A DNA stretch of 64,000 bases from Terriglobales bacterium (GCA_025462725.1 JAOAPE010000005.1:124001-188000), one strand, 5' to 3'. Counted from the stretch's first letter, positions 26,125 to 35,261 are shown. The notes: generated by a model from the letters alone, not told the origin. Numbers and translations are program-made.

Positions 26125-27393
26125 CTATGCAGAGTAAACCCGGTTTCCCGTGAGCCTGTTAACAAGATTCATGGACAAACGGTCCAATTCAGCAGGTGGA
26201 ATCTGTGGGCCGTGCAAAACTGGCGCGGTGCGTTGCGAACCGTTGCCCTGGAAATTCCAGCGCAATTGCACGAGCAGAGCTTGCACAACGTTGGAATCGA
26301 ATTTGGTCGGCGTCAAGCGCACGAGTTCTTCGGCCGCTTGCAGCGAACCGAGTCCTTTGCGATACGGTCGCTCACTGGTCATCGCGTCAAAAGTATCGGC
26401 CACGCCGATGATGCGGACTGCGAGGGTGACGTCGTCCTGGCGAAGATTGTCGGGATATCCGGAACCATCAGAGCGTTCATGATGCGAGCGAACGACCTCT
26501 GGTATCTGCGGCCACGGAAAACGCACGGAGGAGACGATCTGATGTCCCATGATTGTGTGGTCGGCGATCTCGCGAAACTCTTCCGGACGCAATGCTGATG
26601 GTTTGTTGGAGAGACCTTTGTCGACGGTGACTTTGCCGATGTCATGCAATTGTCCGGCGGCACGAATGCCCGTGATCTCAGTGTCACTCATGCCGAGACT
26701 CGATGCCATTCCGGCAGCGTATCGGCCGACGCGCATGGAGTGTCCGCGCATGTGCTGGTCTTTGGCGTCGATTGTGGTCGCAAAAGCTTCGAGCGCGTCG
26801 TCGTAAGAATGGTTCAGCGATGACAGTAAGCGCAGATTGTCAGCGACTTGGACTCGCAGCGATTCAGTCAGCGTGTGGTTCTGGAGAAGAAGAGCGAGGT
26901 GTCCGGAAAGCAAGCCGAGGGCTTCGCGCTCGCCATCACCGTAGTTGGCGTTTCCGGTGCGGTCACCGAGGCAAAGGCCTCCGACAAAACTGGTGCTGAC
27001 GCGAAGCGGCATCACGCACTTCAACGCGGATGTGACTGGAGAAACTGTATCGCCGAAGAGGATCTTGCGGTCATCCGGCTGAATGATCTTGGCGCCGCGC
27101 ATCTGTGTCCATGCCTGGGCTTGAGCGCGGCCGAGTTGCAGATAAGAGCTGGTGGTCAGGGAATCGAATCCCGCAGTGGCAACACAATTCAGTCGGACGG
27201 AACTGTGGTCAAACAGAAATAGGGCGCCCTGGACGGAGTCCAGCGCCTGCAAAGTCTTGTCCAAAACGTCAGTCGCCGTGTCAGAAAAATCCCGTTCCGC
27301 CGTGGCCGCAGGGCCGAGGTCAGCAAGAGTTTTCAACACGCCGAAGAGCCGGACGAGGTTGTCGTTGCGATCCGCCACAATCGTGAGGGTCAC
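26125..27393 (-). CDS. GAF - HD-GYP cyclic-di-GMP phosphodiesterase
   Basis: 422 residues. The N-terminal half is a GAF-type sensory domain (about 35-200). The C-terminal half is HD-GYP with GHSMRVGRYA, the metal-binding LHDIGK, the second HD region ADHTIMGHQI and HHERSDGSGYP, which carries the full GYP signature. VADTFDAMTSERPYRKG closes the domain. All catalytic residues look intact, so it should hydrolyse c-di-GMP. It heads a two-gene minus-strand unit with the degenerate GAF-HisKA-receiver protein. Confidence 0.93.
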   Translation of the reverse strand: MTLTIVADRNDNLVRLFGVLKTLADLGPAATAERDFSDTATDVLDKTLQALDSVQGALFLFDHSSVRLNCVATAGFDSLTTSSYLQLGRAQAQAWTQMRGAKIIQPDDRKILFGDTVSPVTSALKCVMPLRVSTSFVGGLCLGDRTGNANYGDGEREALGLLSGHLALLLQNHTLTESLRVQVADNLRLLSSLNHSYDDALEAFATTIDAKDQHMRGHSMRVGRYAAGMASSLGMSDTEITGIRAAGQLHDIGKVTVDKGLSNKPSALRPEEFREIADHTIMGHQIVSSVRFPWPQIPEVVRSHHERSDGSGYPDNLRQDDVTLAVRIIGVADTFDAMTSERPYRKGLGSLQAAEELVRLTPTKFDSNVVQALLVQLRWNFQGNGSQRTAPVLHGPQIPPAELDRLSMNLVNRLTGNRVYSA

Positions 27394-27576
27394 GCGAGAG
27401 CACTAACAATGTAGCATCGGTGGTGCAATCAAGGCCAGAATTAGATGTTCCGCTTATTACCTTTTTGGTTCAGGTAACTTCTGGTTTCTTCCCTGTTTTG
27501 TCGGGAGGAGCGACAGCTCGTTTTCGGGACATTTATACTCGTTGAGATCAGCCACTCACATATTAAGGAGAGCAAC

Positions 27577-29037
27577 TTGCGCTCTATTTCATCATCCAGA
27601 GTTTTAAGAAGTGTCGCTGCTGCGACTTTGCTGGTTTGTTTATCTGCTGGGAGTCTTGCTCAGACTGCGAAAACCGCAGCGGTTCAGGAAGCGAATGTCC
27701 GGGCAGAGATGGAATCGCTTGCCGGTGATGCGGCGCGCGGTCGCGGAAGCGCCACCGAAGATGAACTCAAAGCGGGCGAGTACATCGCCTCGCAGTTTAA
27801 GAAGTTCGGGATTGCGCCGGCAGGGGAGAAAGATTCCAGCGGCAAGCCCGGATACATCCAGACTGTCACGCTTTCACGGCAAGAGTTCGCGGCGCCTCCG
27901 GTCGTGTCGGTGGGAACCAAAGGGCAGCCGGGATATTGGGAAGGAACGCACGGCAAAGAATTGGCAGTGCTACGCACGAGCAGCCCAAAGCTCAGCGGCC
28001 CATTGCAAAAACTTCAGCCCGGAGACAAGGTGAAGGCCGGTGCGATCGTTTACATCCACATTACAGAGGGAAAGTCTGATCCTCCGCTGCGCGCACAGAT
28101 GAACAGGCCGATCGCTGAAGGCGCGCTGGGGGTCATCATTGCTGACAGCCCGCAGATTCGTCCGCGTTTTACGGCAGCGGCGGCGCAAATGCCTCAGCTC
28201 CCTATCAAGCTTGGCAACGTGGACGCGCCCCTTGCAAATCTTCTTGGGAACACGTCCGTAGCCGTGGTGCTTAACGAAGAATCCACAAAACATTTTGACC
28301 AGGCCGCAGACGGCATGGTTGTTCAATTTAATGGAGAGCCGAAGCAGGCTGAGCCCGGGAAGACATGGAATGTGCTGGGCGTGATTCCGGGCACTGATCC
28401 TGTGCTTTCGAAACAGGCGATTCTTCTGACCGCGCACATGGACCACCTCGGTGTGGATCCTAAAAAGAGTGGCGACAAAATTTACAACGGTGCGGATGAT
28501 GACGCATCTGGGGTGACCGCAGTACTGGAGATGGCTCGTGCTCTCGGTGCTGGTCCGAAGCCGAAGCGCACAATCTATTTTGTTACGTTCGGTAGCGAAG
28601 AGAAAGGCGGATACGGCGCGCAGTACTTCTTGCAGAATCCGCCGCTGCCGCTCGCGGACATTGCCGCGAATCTGGAATTCGAGATGATCGGGCGACCGGA
28701 CACTGCGGTTGCCGCGCAGACTCTGTGGCTAACGGGTTACGATCGCAGCAATCTTGGTCCGGAGTTGGCGAAACACGGAGCGCGGCTTGTGGCTGATCCG
28801 CATCCACCGGAAAACTTCTTCATGCGCTCTGACAATTACGCCCTGGCGCGCAAGGGAGTAGTGGCACACACGGTTTCCAGCTTTGGACTGCATAAGGACT
28901 ACCACCAGGTGTCGGACGATAACTCGACCATTGATTTCGCGCACATGACGCGGTCGATCAACTCAATGGTGGAACCGGTGATCTGGCTGGCGAATTCGGA
29001 TTTCACTCCGCAGTGGTTGGAGGGGAAGAAGCCGTAG
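27577..29037 (+). CDS. Secreted M28-family zinc peptidase
   Basis: 486 residues from a TTG start at 27577, chosen for the AAGGAGA eight bases upstream and the signal peptide that follows (LLVCLSAGSLAQ). A PA-type insert lies at about 120-250. The M28 metal ligands are visible: AHMDHLG, NGADDDASG, FVTFGSEEKGGYGA with the catalytic Glu pair, and a late histidine (HTVSSFGLHKDYHQVSDD). Such enzymes are exported aminopeptidases or carboxypeptidases. No partner genes are adjacent. Confidence 0.93.
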   Translation: MRSISSSRVLRSVAAATLLVCLSAGSLAQTAKTAAVQEANVRAEMESLAGDAARGRGSATEDELKAGEYIASQFKKFGIAPAGEKDSSGKPGYIQTVTLSRQEFAAPPVVSVGTKGQPGYWEGTHGKELAVLRTSSPKLSGPLQKLQPGDKVKAGAIVYIHITEGKSDPPLRAQMNRPIAEGALGVIIADSPQIRPRFTAAAAQMPQLPIKLGNVDAPLANLLGNTSVAVVLNEESTKHFDQAADGMVVQFNGEPKQAEPGKTWNVLGVIPGTDPVLSKQAILLTAHMDHLGVDPKKSGDKIYNGADDDASGVTAVLEMARALGAGPKPKRTIYFVTFGSEEKGGYGAQYFLQNPPLPLADIAANLEFEMIGRPDTAVAAQTLWLTGYDRSNLGPELAKHGARLVADPHPPENFFMRSDNYALARKGVVAHTVSSFGLHKDYHQVSDDNSTIDFAHMTRSINSMVEPVIWLANSDFTPQWLEGKKP

Positions 29038-29105
29038 GTCGTAGTTCGTGATTCGTGATTCGTAGTTTGTAGTTCGTGATTCGTAGTTCGTGATTCGTTT
29101 CGATT
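29038..29105. repeat. GTAGTTCGTGATTC simple-sequence repeats
   Basis: About five degenerate copies of GTAGTTCGTGATTC fill the gap between the peptidase and SDR stop codons. They are contiguous, without unique spacers. Confidence 0.85.
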
Positions 29106-29110
29106 GCGAA

Positions 29111-29920
29111 CTACTTGCCCATCAGCGCTTGTGTCCAGACGCCGGAGCCTACTAGTGATTGACCGCCGTCGCAGAGCACGACCGCTCCGGTGATGTAGGC
29201 GGCGGCATCGGAGCAGAGGAAGACCGCTAAGTCTGCTAGTTCATCCTTTGTTCCGAAGCGTTGAAGCGGGACAAACTGTTTCAGTTTTTCCGCGGATTCT
29301 GGGGACGGTGCGAGCCGTCGCATTCCCTCGGTGTCGGCAGTCGGTCCGGGGACGATGGAGTTGACGCGTACGCCTGTCGGTCCCCATTCCATCGCCAGGG
29401 TGCGGGTGATCATGTCCACCCCGGCTTTGGCCGCACAAACATGCGATTGAAAGAGCATAGGCGCGAGCGCCTGTGGCGCAGAAATGTTGATGATGGATGC
29501 GCCGGGCTTACGTAGGTGCTCATATGCAGCGCGGCAGGTGTTGAATGTGCCGAGGAGGTCAATGTCCACGACTGCCTTGAATGCATTGGCTGACATCCCG
29601 ATGGCGGGCGCAGGGAAATTTCCGGCAGCGCCGCAAATCACGATGTCGATTTCTCCGTAGGCTTCTCGCGTTTTGGCAAAGACAATTCCCAGCGCGGCGA
29701 AGTCGCGGACATCCGCCGAAAGTCCCATCGCAACACCACCAGCGGCTGTGATCTCGGCTATGGCGGCATCGAGTTTCTCCTGCTTGCGTCCGATCAGGAC
29801 GACTCTCGCCTTGTGCTCGGCAAAGCGTTTTGCTATTCCGAGATTGATACCGCTGCCACCGCCAGTGATGACCGCGACCTTGCCACCGAGCAGCGAGTCG
29901 CGAAATATTGATGAAGACAT
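29111..29920 (-). CDS. SDR oxidoreductase, 2,4-dienoyl-CoA reductase-like
   Basis: 269 residues from ATG 29920 (MSSSIFRDSLLGGK); the longer frame upstream is not protein-like. The Rossmann motif is ITGGGSGINLG (G-x3-G-x-G). The sequence follows the DECR branch: GNFPAPAIGMSANAFKAVVDIDLLGTFN and CAAKAGVDMITRTLAMEWGPTGVRVNSIVPGP. The lysine of the active site is present, but the classical Tyr four residues before it is Val, as expected for dienoyl-CoA reductases, which use a different tyrosine. It probably reduces 2,4-dienoyl-CoA in unsaturated fatty-acid breakdown. Confidence 0.85.
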   Translation of the reverse strand: MSSSIFRDSLLGGKVAVITGGGSGINLGIAKRFAEHKARVVLIGRKQEKLDAAIAEITAAGGVAMGLSADVRDFAALGIVFAKTREAYGEIDIVICGAAGNFPAPAIGMSANAFKAVVDIDLLGTFNTCRAAYEHLRKPGASIINISAPQALAPMLFQSHVCAAKAGVDMITRTLAMEWGPTGVRVNSIVPGPTADTEGMRRLAPSPESAEKLKQFVPLQRFGTKDELADLAVFLCSDAAAYITGAVVLCDGGQSLVGSGVWTQALMGK

Positions 29921-30195
29921 TTGAGGATTGTACAGATGCCTCTCAGACGGGTAGTGGACCAGTTTACGAATAGCCCGTGACTCGGGAGGAACCGGTGCCG
30001 GAACCGGATCGCTTCCGCTATGGCGACTTGCGACAAGCGACCTGCTCCGGTAGGTCCTTGGCCCTCTCTTCGAGCAAGTACCGCCCTTTCCGTGGAAATA
30101 TTTTTGGAAACGTCCTGTTGCGTGATATCTTCCGCATTCCGGTGAATCCATCTCCGGTGGTCCCGCAGCATCCAACCTTGCAATCGGAGAAGGAC

Positions 30196-30966
30196 ATGGC
30201 AACAGACTCCATCTTTGTGGCTGCATCCCGCCAGGAACCCACGTACAGGCCTGTCAATCGAACCGTCGAACGTGTCTTCTACAGCGGCATGGCGATCCTG
30301 CTGTGCGTCTGCACCTTCATCGGCTTCTCGCCAACTTACTTCCAGGCCGGCATGATGCGGGCGCCGCTTCCTAGCCCCATCCTTCACATCCATGGCGCGG
30401 TTTTCACGCTCTGGATGCTGCTATTCGTTGTGCAGGCGGCCCTCATCTCCGCTCGCCGGGTTAGATGGCATCGCTCCTTCGGCACCATCGCCTTCTGCCT
30501 TCCGCCCATCATGATCGTGCTCGGCGTGATGGCGGCCATTGACGCGCTCCACCGTGGCGTGAAGATTGGCCCGCTCGACCCCGCTGTCTCCGCTGCCATC
30601 CCACTGATCGGCATCGTCGGTTTCGCCATCGTCATCTACGCTTCCTGGCGCGCCCGGCGCAGGCCTGACGCTCACAAGCGTCTCATCCTGATCGCCACCT
30701 CGGGTCTCGTCGCCGCCGCCTTCGGCCGCTTTCCCTGGGATCGCATCGGATTGCCGCCCGCCGCTGGAGCCATCTCCGGCCTCGGCATCCTGCTTCTCAT
30801 TCTCGTCATATACGAACTCATCTCTCTCCGTCGCATCCACCGCTCCACCATGTGGGCCGCACCGGTTGTTTTCGCTACCGTCGCCCTGGCCGTCCCCATT
30901 GGAATGACCCCCGCCTGGCACGCCTTCGCCGCATTGCTCAACCGAATCATCGGGCCACACATCTAG
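30196..30966 (+). CDS. Integral membrane protein (DUF2306-like)
   Basis: 256 residues from ATG 30196, which has GGAGAAGG just upstream; the open frame extends further but that part is not protein-like. About seven membrane helices with conserved histidines in HIHGAVFTLWMLLF and RWHRSFG and in RPDAHKRL, a pattern shared with DUF2306-type proteins that may bind haem or a quinone. It is noticeably more GC-rich at third positions than its neighbours. Function unknown. Confidence 0.7.
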   Translation: MATDSIFVAASRQEPTYRPVNRTVERVFYSGMAILLCVCTFIGFSPTYFQAGMMRAPLPSPILHIHGAVFTLWMLLFVVQAALISARRVRWHRSFGTIAFCLPPIMIVLGVMAAIDALHRGVKIGPLDPAVSAAIPLIGIVGFAIVIYASWRARRRPDAHKRLILIATSGLVAAAFGRFPWDRIGLPPAAGAISGLGILLLILVIYELISLRRIHRSTMWAAPVVFATVALAVPIGMTPAWHAFAALLNRIIGPHI

Positions 30967-31185
30967 CAAGCAACACGAACTCGGCCAGGTTCTTTGCCGG
31001 TCTCGGCGCGCCACAACTGGCAAGAAGAAGCATCGAGGCTACGCATGGCTTTTTCATGACTTAAACAGAACTTTGCACGTGCTGAAGACGTTCGGTCAAC
31101 GAACGGGCGAACCCCAGGATGGTCGGCAATCCGCAAACTGAGCCACTACTTTGAAATAGAAGTAATAGAATTGCAGCGAGGGAAC

Positions 31186-31635
31186 ATGCGGATCGCAATC
31201 GGAGCTGACCACGGGGGCTGGCCTCTGTACCGCAGCGTAATAGAAGAAGTCGGGCGACTGGGCCATGATGCTGTCGGTGTAAATCCCCAAGAGTCGATCC
31301 AGCCCGGTGACGACTATCCCGATTACGCGGTACTTATCGGCGAGCGGATTGAACGTGGAGATTGTGAGCGCGGAATCCTCATCTGCGGCAGCGGCGTGGG
31401 AGCATCAGTCGCGGCGAACAAGCTGGTTGGAATCCGCGCAGCCCTATGCCATGACACGTACTCCGCACATCAGGGCGTTGAGCACGACAACATGAACGTT
31501 CTTTGTTTGGGAGCACGAGTGGTTGGGATTGAGCTTGCGCTAGAACTGGTGCGTGCTTATGTGAATGCCAATTTCAGCGGAGAAGAGCGACACAAAAGAA
31601 GATTAGAAAAGATTCGCAAGCTGGAAACGGGCTAA
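31186..31635 (+). CDS. rpiB: Ribose-5-phosphate isomerase B
   Basis: Interconverts ribose-5-phosphate and ribulose-5-phosphate in the pentose phosphate pathway. 149 residues from ATG 31186, preferred over an in-frame TTG at 31171 because GAGGG precedes it. RpiB/LacAB signatures: IGADHGGWPL at the start, DDYPDYA, ILICGSGVGASVAANK with the catalytic Cys, and the phosphate-binding HDTYSAHQGVEHDNMNVLCLG. Monocistronic as far as can be seen. Confidence 0.95.
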   Translation: MRIAIGADHGGWPLYRSVIEEVGRLGHDAVGVNPQESIQPGDDYPDYAVLIGERIERGDCERGILICGSGVGASVAANKLVGIRAALCHDTYSAHQGVEHDNMNVLCLGARVVGIELALELVRAYVNANFSGEERHKRRLEKIRKLETG

Positions 31636-31638
31636 AGC

Positions 31639-32277
31639 TCAGCATGATTTACAGGCGGACGGTGCGACAGTCAAGCGAATCCTAAACTGCATTTTTACTA
31701 TGCCCGCATTCTTCCCTTCCTCCATCTTGGTCAAATCCATATCGGTGATCTCCAAAACACCGCGTCCATCTTGAGCAATTCCCTTGGAACTCCTGCAGCG
31801 GTTCCATCTTGGCGAGAAGGTAAAAACCCGGCGCTCGTCCGGTGCATTCATGCCGCCAGTATTCGGGCCGGTGTTGTTGGCATTCCTGAAATGCCAGCCC
31901 TCAATCTCAGTGGCGATTGGAACAAAATGCGCGGGGCCAGTCATGTTCGCCAGATAGTGACGTTCGCCTTGGACAATATCAATGTCCCAGCCAAATGCGG
32001 TGGGTTCAAGACGAAAGACGAATCCGCCGAATTGGCGGGAGAAGGTCTCGCCCTGCAGGACAGTGCCGCTGAATTTATAAGTGCCTGGATGACACGAGGA
32101 CGTGGATTGTGTTTGGGCAACGAGCTGCGATACGCAGGATAGCGCTAGAAATGAAAGGATTGGAATCCGCAGGAATCGAGTCGCTTCGATCAGTTCGGAC
32201 GCTCCGGCTTTTCTTTTTTGTCGAGCAGGGTTGCAATCGGCTTGCGACCGGCGAATCCCTCTTCGGTCCCATGCCAA
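31639..32277 (-). CDS. Secreted hypothetical protein
   Basis: The mature part (CHPGTYKFSGTVLQGETF..., RHYLANMTGPAHFVPIATEIEGWHFRN) is a compact, Cys-containing secreted protein; family not recognised. The only ATG in frame is at 32277, giving 212 residues and an 88-base overlap with the DUF2203 gene. A signal peptide (ATRFLRIPILSFLALSCVSQLVAQ) begins much later, right at the DUF2203 stop (about 32192), where no ATG, GTG or TTG exists but CTG and ATC do. A non-AUG start coupled to the DUF2203 stop is therefore likely. Confidence 0.6.
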   Translation of the reverse strand: MAWDRRGIRRSQADCNPARQKRKAGASELIEATRFLRIPILSFLALSCVSQLVAQTQSTSSCHPGTYKFSGTVLQGETFSRQFGGFVFRLEPTAFGWDIDIVQGERHYLANMTGPAHFVPIATEIEGWHFRNANNTGPNTGGMNAPDERRVFTFSPRWNRCRSSKGIAQDGRGVLEITDMDLTKMEEGKNAGIVKMQFRIRLTVAPSACKSC

Positions 32278-32633
32278 TGTTGGATATCAAGCGGCTCACC
32301 TAACTTCCAGCAGAGCAACACGGTCTCGCCATCCACTTCATGGGGGAAGTCCAGAAGGCCGACCTCGATATCTTTTACTTGCACTCCGGTGGCGAGAATC
32401 TCTGAGATAGCGTCTTTGATGCGCTGAATCGCGTTCTCGCGTTCAGACTTGCTCTTTGAGACTGTTGCGACATCTACGAGCAGACCGCCGGAAAGAAAAA
32501 TCTTGTGGCCGAGATTCTGCAGCAACTCGTCAATGTCTTCCATCAGCGCCTTGCTCTTTATTGCCTGCTTGAGCAGTGATTCGAGAATCGGGAGCAGCGA
32601 ATTGGCTTCTTGCAATGTGAAAAGCTTGTCCAT
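32190..32633 (-). CDS. DUF2203 family protein
   Basis: 147 residues matching DUF2203: N-terminal FTLQEANSLLPILESLL, a helical middle and a C-terminal GLLDFPHEVDGETVLLCWKLGEP..HWHG..EGFAGRKPI. The family is widespread in Acidobacteriota, Chloroflexota and Bacillota and has no established function. It overlaps the start of the secreted protein downstream. Confidence 0.85.
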   Translation of the reverse strand: MDKLFTLQEANSLLPILESLLKQAIKSKALMEDIDELLQNLGHKIFLSGGLLVDVATVSKSKSERENAIQRIKDAISEILATGVQVKDIEVGLLDFPHEVDGETVLLCWKLGEPLDIQHWHGTEEGFAGRKPIATLLDKKEKPERPN

Positions 32634-32744
32634 TATGTTTGTGCCGTCCCTACGGGACTCTCAATCTATTTGCATGCTACCCACCACTCACGTGTTGGGC
32701 TAAGCGCTTCGCTTTCCGCGCCTCCGGCGCTGGCCCGAGTTCCA

Positions 32745-34025
32745 CTAGTCCTGCAGGGTGCCGTGTGCGGCAACCATTGCTGCCGGAGCGGGCACGTGTC
32801 CGCCGGTCTTGATGTCCAGCATGCGGTTCAGCGCGACCCTGGCCCAATGTTTAACGTCTTTCTCAACTTTGATGCGATTGACGACGTTTCCATCCACTAA
32901 GTTTTCGAGCGCCCAGCACAAATGCTGCGGCGAGATGCGGAACATAGTGGTGCATAGACATCCGGAATCGTCGAGAGTAATGACCATTTTGTCCTGGTCG
33001 GCAAACTGTTTGCCAAGACGATTCACCAAGTGAATCTCAGTTCCGACTGCGAACTTCGTTCCACGCGGAGCTTTTTCGATGACTTGGATCAGGCGCTCGG
33101 TCGAGCCGATGGCGTCAGCCTTTTGGCAGACCTCCCAACGACATTCCGGATGCACGACGACCTGAATCCCGGGATGACGGGCGCGAACTTTGTCCACGTG
33201 CTCCGGCAAGAACCGTTGATGAACGGAGCAATGGCCCTTCCACAAGATCAGTTTGGCTTTGCGCAGACGGTCAGGAGTGTTGCCTCCCATGATGAGGAAC
33301 GGGTCCCAAACGACCATATCCGACATGGGTACGCCCATAGCGAAAGCGGTGTTTCGTCCTAAGTGTTGGTCGGGCAAAAAGAGCAGCTTCGGAGATTTCG
33401 CAAATCCCCAATCGAAAGCTCCGGGCGCATTCGAGGATGTGCAAACGACTCCGCCGCGCTCCCCGCAAAATGCTTTGATCGCGGCCGTGGAATTCATGTA
33501 GGTGATGGGAGTGATGCCTTCGCCGGCTTCGTCGGTCAAGCCAAGCTTCACCAACTGCTCCCAGCAGTCTTCCACCTGGCCGATCTCAGCCATGTCAGCC
33601 ATGGAGCATCCGGCATTCAAATCTGGGAGGATCACGTTCTGAAAATCATTGCCGAGCACGTCAGCGCTTTCAGCCATGAAATGCACGCCACAAAAAATGA
33701 TGTGATCGGCTTTGCTCTGGGAAGAGATCTTGGCGAGTTTATAGCTGTCGCCGGTAAAGTCAGCGAAACGGATCACTTCATCGCGTTGGTAGTGATGCCC
33801 AAGAATCACGGCCGTAGAGCCGAGCTTGGCGCGCGCCGCAGCAATGCGGGCATCCATGGTTTGGTCCGGGAGAACCAAATAGTTCTCAAGCGGACATATC
33901 TCTGTCGCAGCAGCAGTAGTCACTTTGTCTTCCGCCTTCAGCTTCGGACCATCTGTTGATGTCCCGAAACGGGGATGTTGAAAGCATTTTGCCCGGCTCC
34001 AGTGGTTCCACTGCGCATGAAACAC
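32745..34025 (-). CDS. nadA: Quinolinate synthase A
   Basis: Condenses iminoaspartate with dihydroxyacetone phosphate to quinolinate for NAD synthesis, using a 4Fe-4S cluster. The three cluster cysteines are recognisable in NAGCSMADM, GGVVCTSSNAPGA and DDSGCLCTT. The substrate motifs GHHYQRDEV, HFMAESA, TYMNSTA and HPECRWEVC are intact. The first ~35 residues from ATG 34025 are unlike NadA; a GTG at 33923 preceded by GGCGGA would give 392 residues and may be the true start. nadB and nadC are not adjacent. Confidence 0.95.
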   Translation of the reverse strand: MFHAQWNHWSRAKCFQHPRFGTSTDGPKLKAEDKVTTAAATEICPLENYLVLPDQTMDARIAAARAKLGSTAVILGHHYQRDEVIRFADFTGDSYKLAKISSQSKADHIIFCGVHFMAESADVLGNDFQNVILPDLNAGCSMADMAEIGQVEDCWEQLVKLGLTDEAGEGITPITYMNSTAAIKAFCGERGGVVCTSSNAPGAFDWGFAKSPKLLFLPDQHLGRNTAFAMGVPMSDMVVWDPFLIMGGNTPDRLRKAKLILWKGHCSVHQRFLPEHVDKVRARHPGIQVVVHPECRWEVCQKADAIGSTERLIQVIEKAPRGTKFAVGTEIHLVNRLGKQFADQDKMVITLDDSGCLCTTMFRISPQHLCWALENLVDGNVVNRIKVEKDVKHWARVALNRMLDIKTGGHVPAPAAMVAAHGTLQD

Positions 34026-34266
34026 CGATCATTCCTGATCGGTCGCGCCCGAACCACGGGGTTGTTGAAGCCGTCTCTTAATACATACGATGTTTTGCCA
34101 GCGGATAAGACTCACAATAGATGAGCCCTGCCAGACGACACCGTAAAACTATTGTTACACCTGTAGAACACACGTGCAACAGAATTGATGCAAAGCCGCC
34201 ATGTCACCGGGTGCGCCTGATTGTTTGCACCGAATGGGATGATAGTGCAATCTATAGCCCACGATC

Positions 34267-35226
34267 ATGGACCACAATCTTCAATTCGTTGCACATCACG
34301 GATACTCCGTCCTGTTTCTTTGGGTGTTGGCCGAACAATCTGGATTGCCGATTCCCTCGCTGCCGATCCTGTTAGCTACGGGAGCGATGGCGGCGAGCGG
34401 CGAGTTGAGTTTCTCTTTGACGCTGGCGATCGCTCTGGTCGCGACGCTTATTGCCGATATGGGATGGTACGAACTGGGGCGTCACAAAGGGATGAAAGTG
34501 TTGAACTTCCTTTGCAAAATGTCACTCGAACCAGACTCTTGCGTGCGACAGACGGAGTTGGCATTTTCCAAACAGGGGCTTCGATCACTGCTGATCGCAA
34601 AATTTATTCCCGGGTTAAGCACCGCGGCTCCGCCGTTGGCAGGTATTTTCGGATTGTCTCGATGGCGCTTTCTCCTCTATGACGCGATAGGCACGCTTGC
34701 ATGGGCGGGGCTGTTCATTGGATTGGGCGCGGCGTTCAACAAACAGATCAAGGAGATAGAGCAAGCCATATCGCGCTTCGGAGCGTCGTTGCTGACAACT
34801 GCCATCGTGGCACTCGCGCTTTACTTAGGGTGGAAATTCATTAAGCGCGAAATGTTCATCCGCGAATTGCGGATTGCGCGCCTACAGCCAAGCGAACTGA
34901 AAGAAATGATGGATGCGGGCGAAGAGGTGGTCGTACTTGATCTGCGGCATCCCGTGGAATTTGAAGCTGACCCTTACTCGATCGTTGGCGCTTTGCGGAT
35001 CTCTCCGGAGGAACTCGCGACCCGGCACGACCTGATCCCACGCGACCGCGATGTGATTCTCTACTGCACTTGACCAAACGAAGCGACCAGCGCCCGTGTG
35101 GCGCTGCAACTGAAGAAGCGTGGGATCAAGAGCGTGCGTCCGCTTGCAGGTGGGCTCGCCGCTTGGCGAGTATTGAATTATCCGGTGCAAGCTCCAGCGC
35201 TGGTCAACATTACTACGGCAAAGTGA
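34267..35226 (+). CDS. DedA membrane protein fused to rhodanese, with in-frame TGA (candidate selenoprotein)
   Basis: Residues 1-205 are a DedA/SNARE-associated membrane protein (EQSGLPIPSLPILLATGAMAASG, FIPGLSTAAPPLAG, about five helices). From about 215 a rhodanese domain begins (ELKEMMDAGEEVVVLDLRHPVEFEADPYSIVGALRISPEELA). The frame reads RDRDVILYCT, TGA (35071-35073), then PNEATSARVALQLKKRGIKSVRPLAGGLAAWRVL and stops at 35226. Related proteins read YC-x-CPNEAT, so TGA stands where the catalytic Cys is expected. Either it is decoded as selenocysteine (a SECIS-like hairpin follows), or the gene is truncated at 268 residues with a dead rhodanese domain. Confidence 0.8.
35088..35106 (+). promoter_or_regulatory. 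SECIS-like hairpin after the in-frame TGA
   Basis: CAGCGCC (35088-35094) and GGCGCTG (35100-35106) form a perfect 7-bp stem with loop CGTGT. The loop G (35096) is the second loop base and is separated from the TGA by 22 bases. The published bacterial SECIS model asks for a stem, a small apical loop with G in its first two positions and a loop distance of roughly 16-37 bases. The stem is also coding sequence, as bacterial SECIS elements are. Confidence 0.5.
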
Positions 35227-35228
35227 AG

Positions 35229-35255
35229 GACGACGGCGGCGCGTCGTCTCTCTTA
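35229..35255 (+). terminator. Terminator after the DedA-rhodanese gene
   Basis: GACGACG and CGTCGTC form a 7-bp stem with a 6-base loop followed by TCTCTT. It starts 3 bases after the stop that ends the TGA-read-through frame, not after the TGA, which supports the longer frame as the transcribed unit. Confidence 0.65.
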
Positions 35256-35261
35256 TATGTT

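Noticed and set aside
29038-29105. GTAGTTCGTGATTC repeats as a possible CRISPR array
   Set aside because: No spacers and no cas genes; simple-sequence repeat between two stop codons.
29977-30195. N-terminal extension of the DUF2306-like membrane protein
   Set aside because: The extension is proline/arginine-rich, lacks protein-like features and a good ribosome site lies before ATG 30196.
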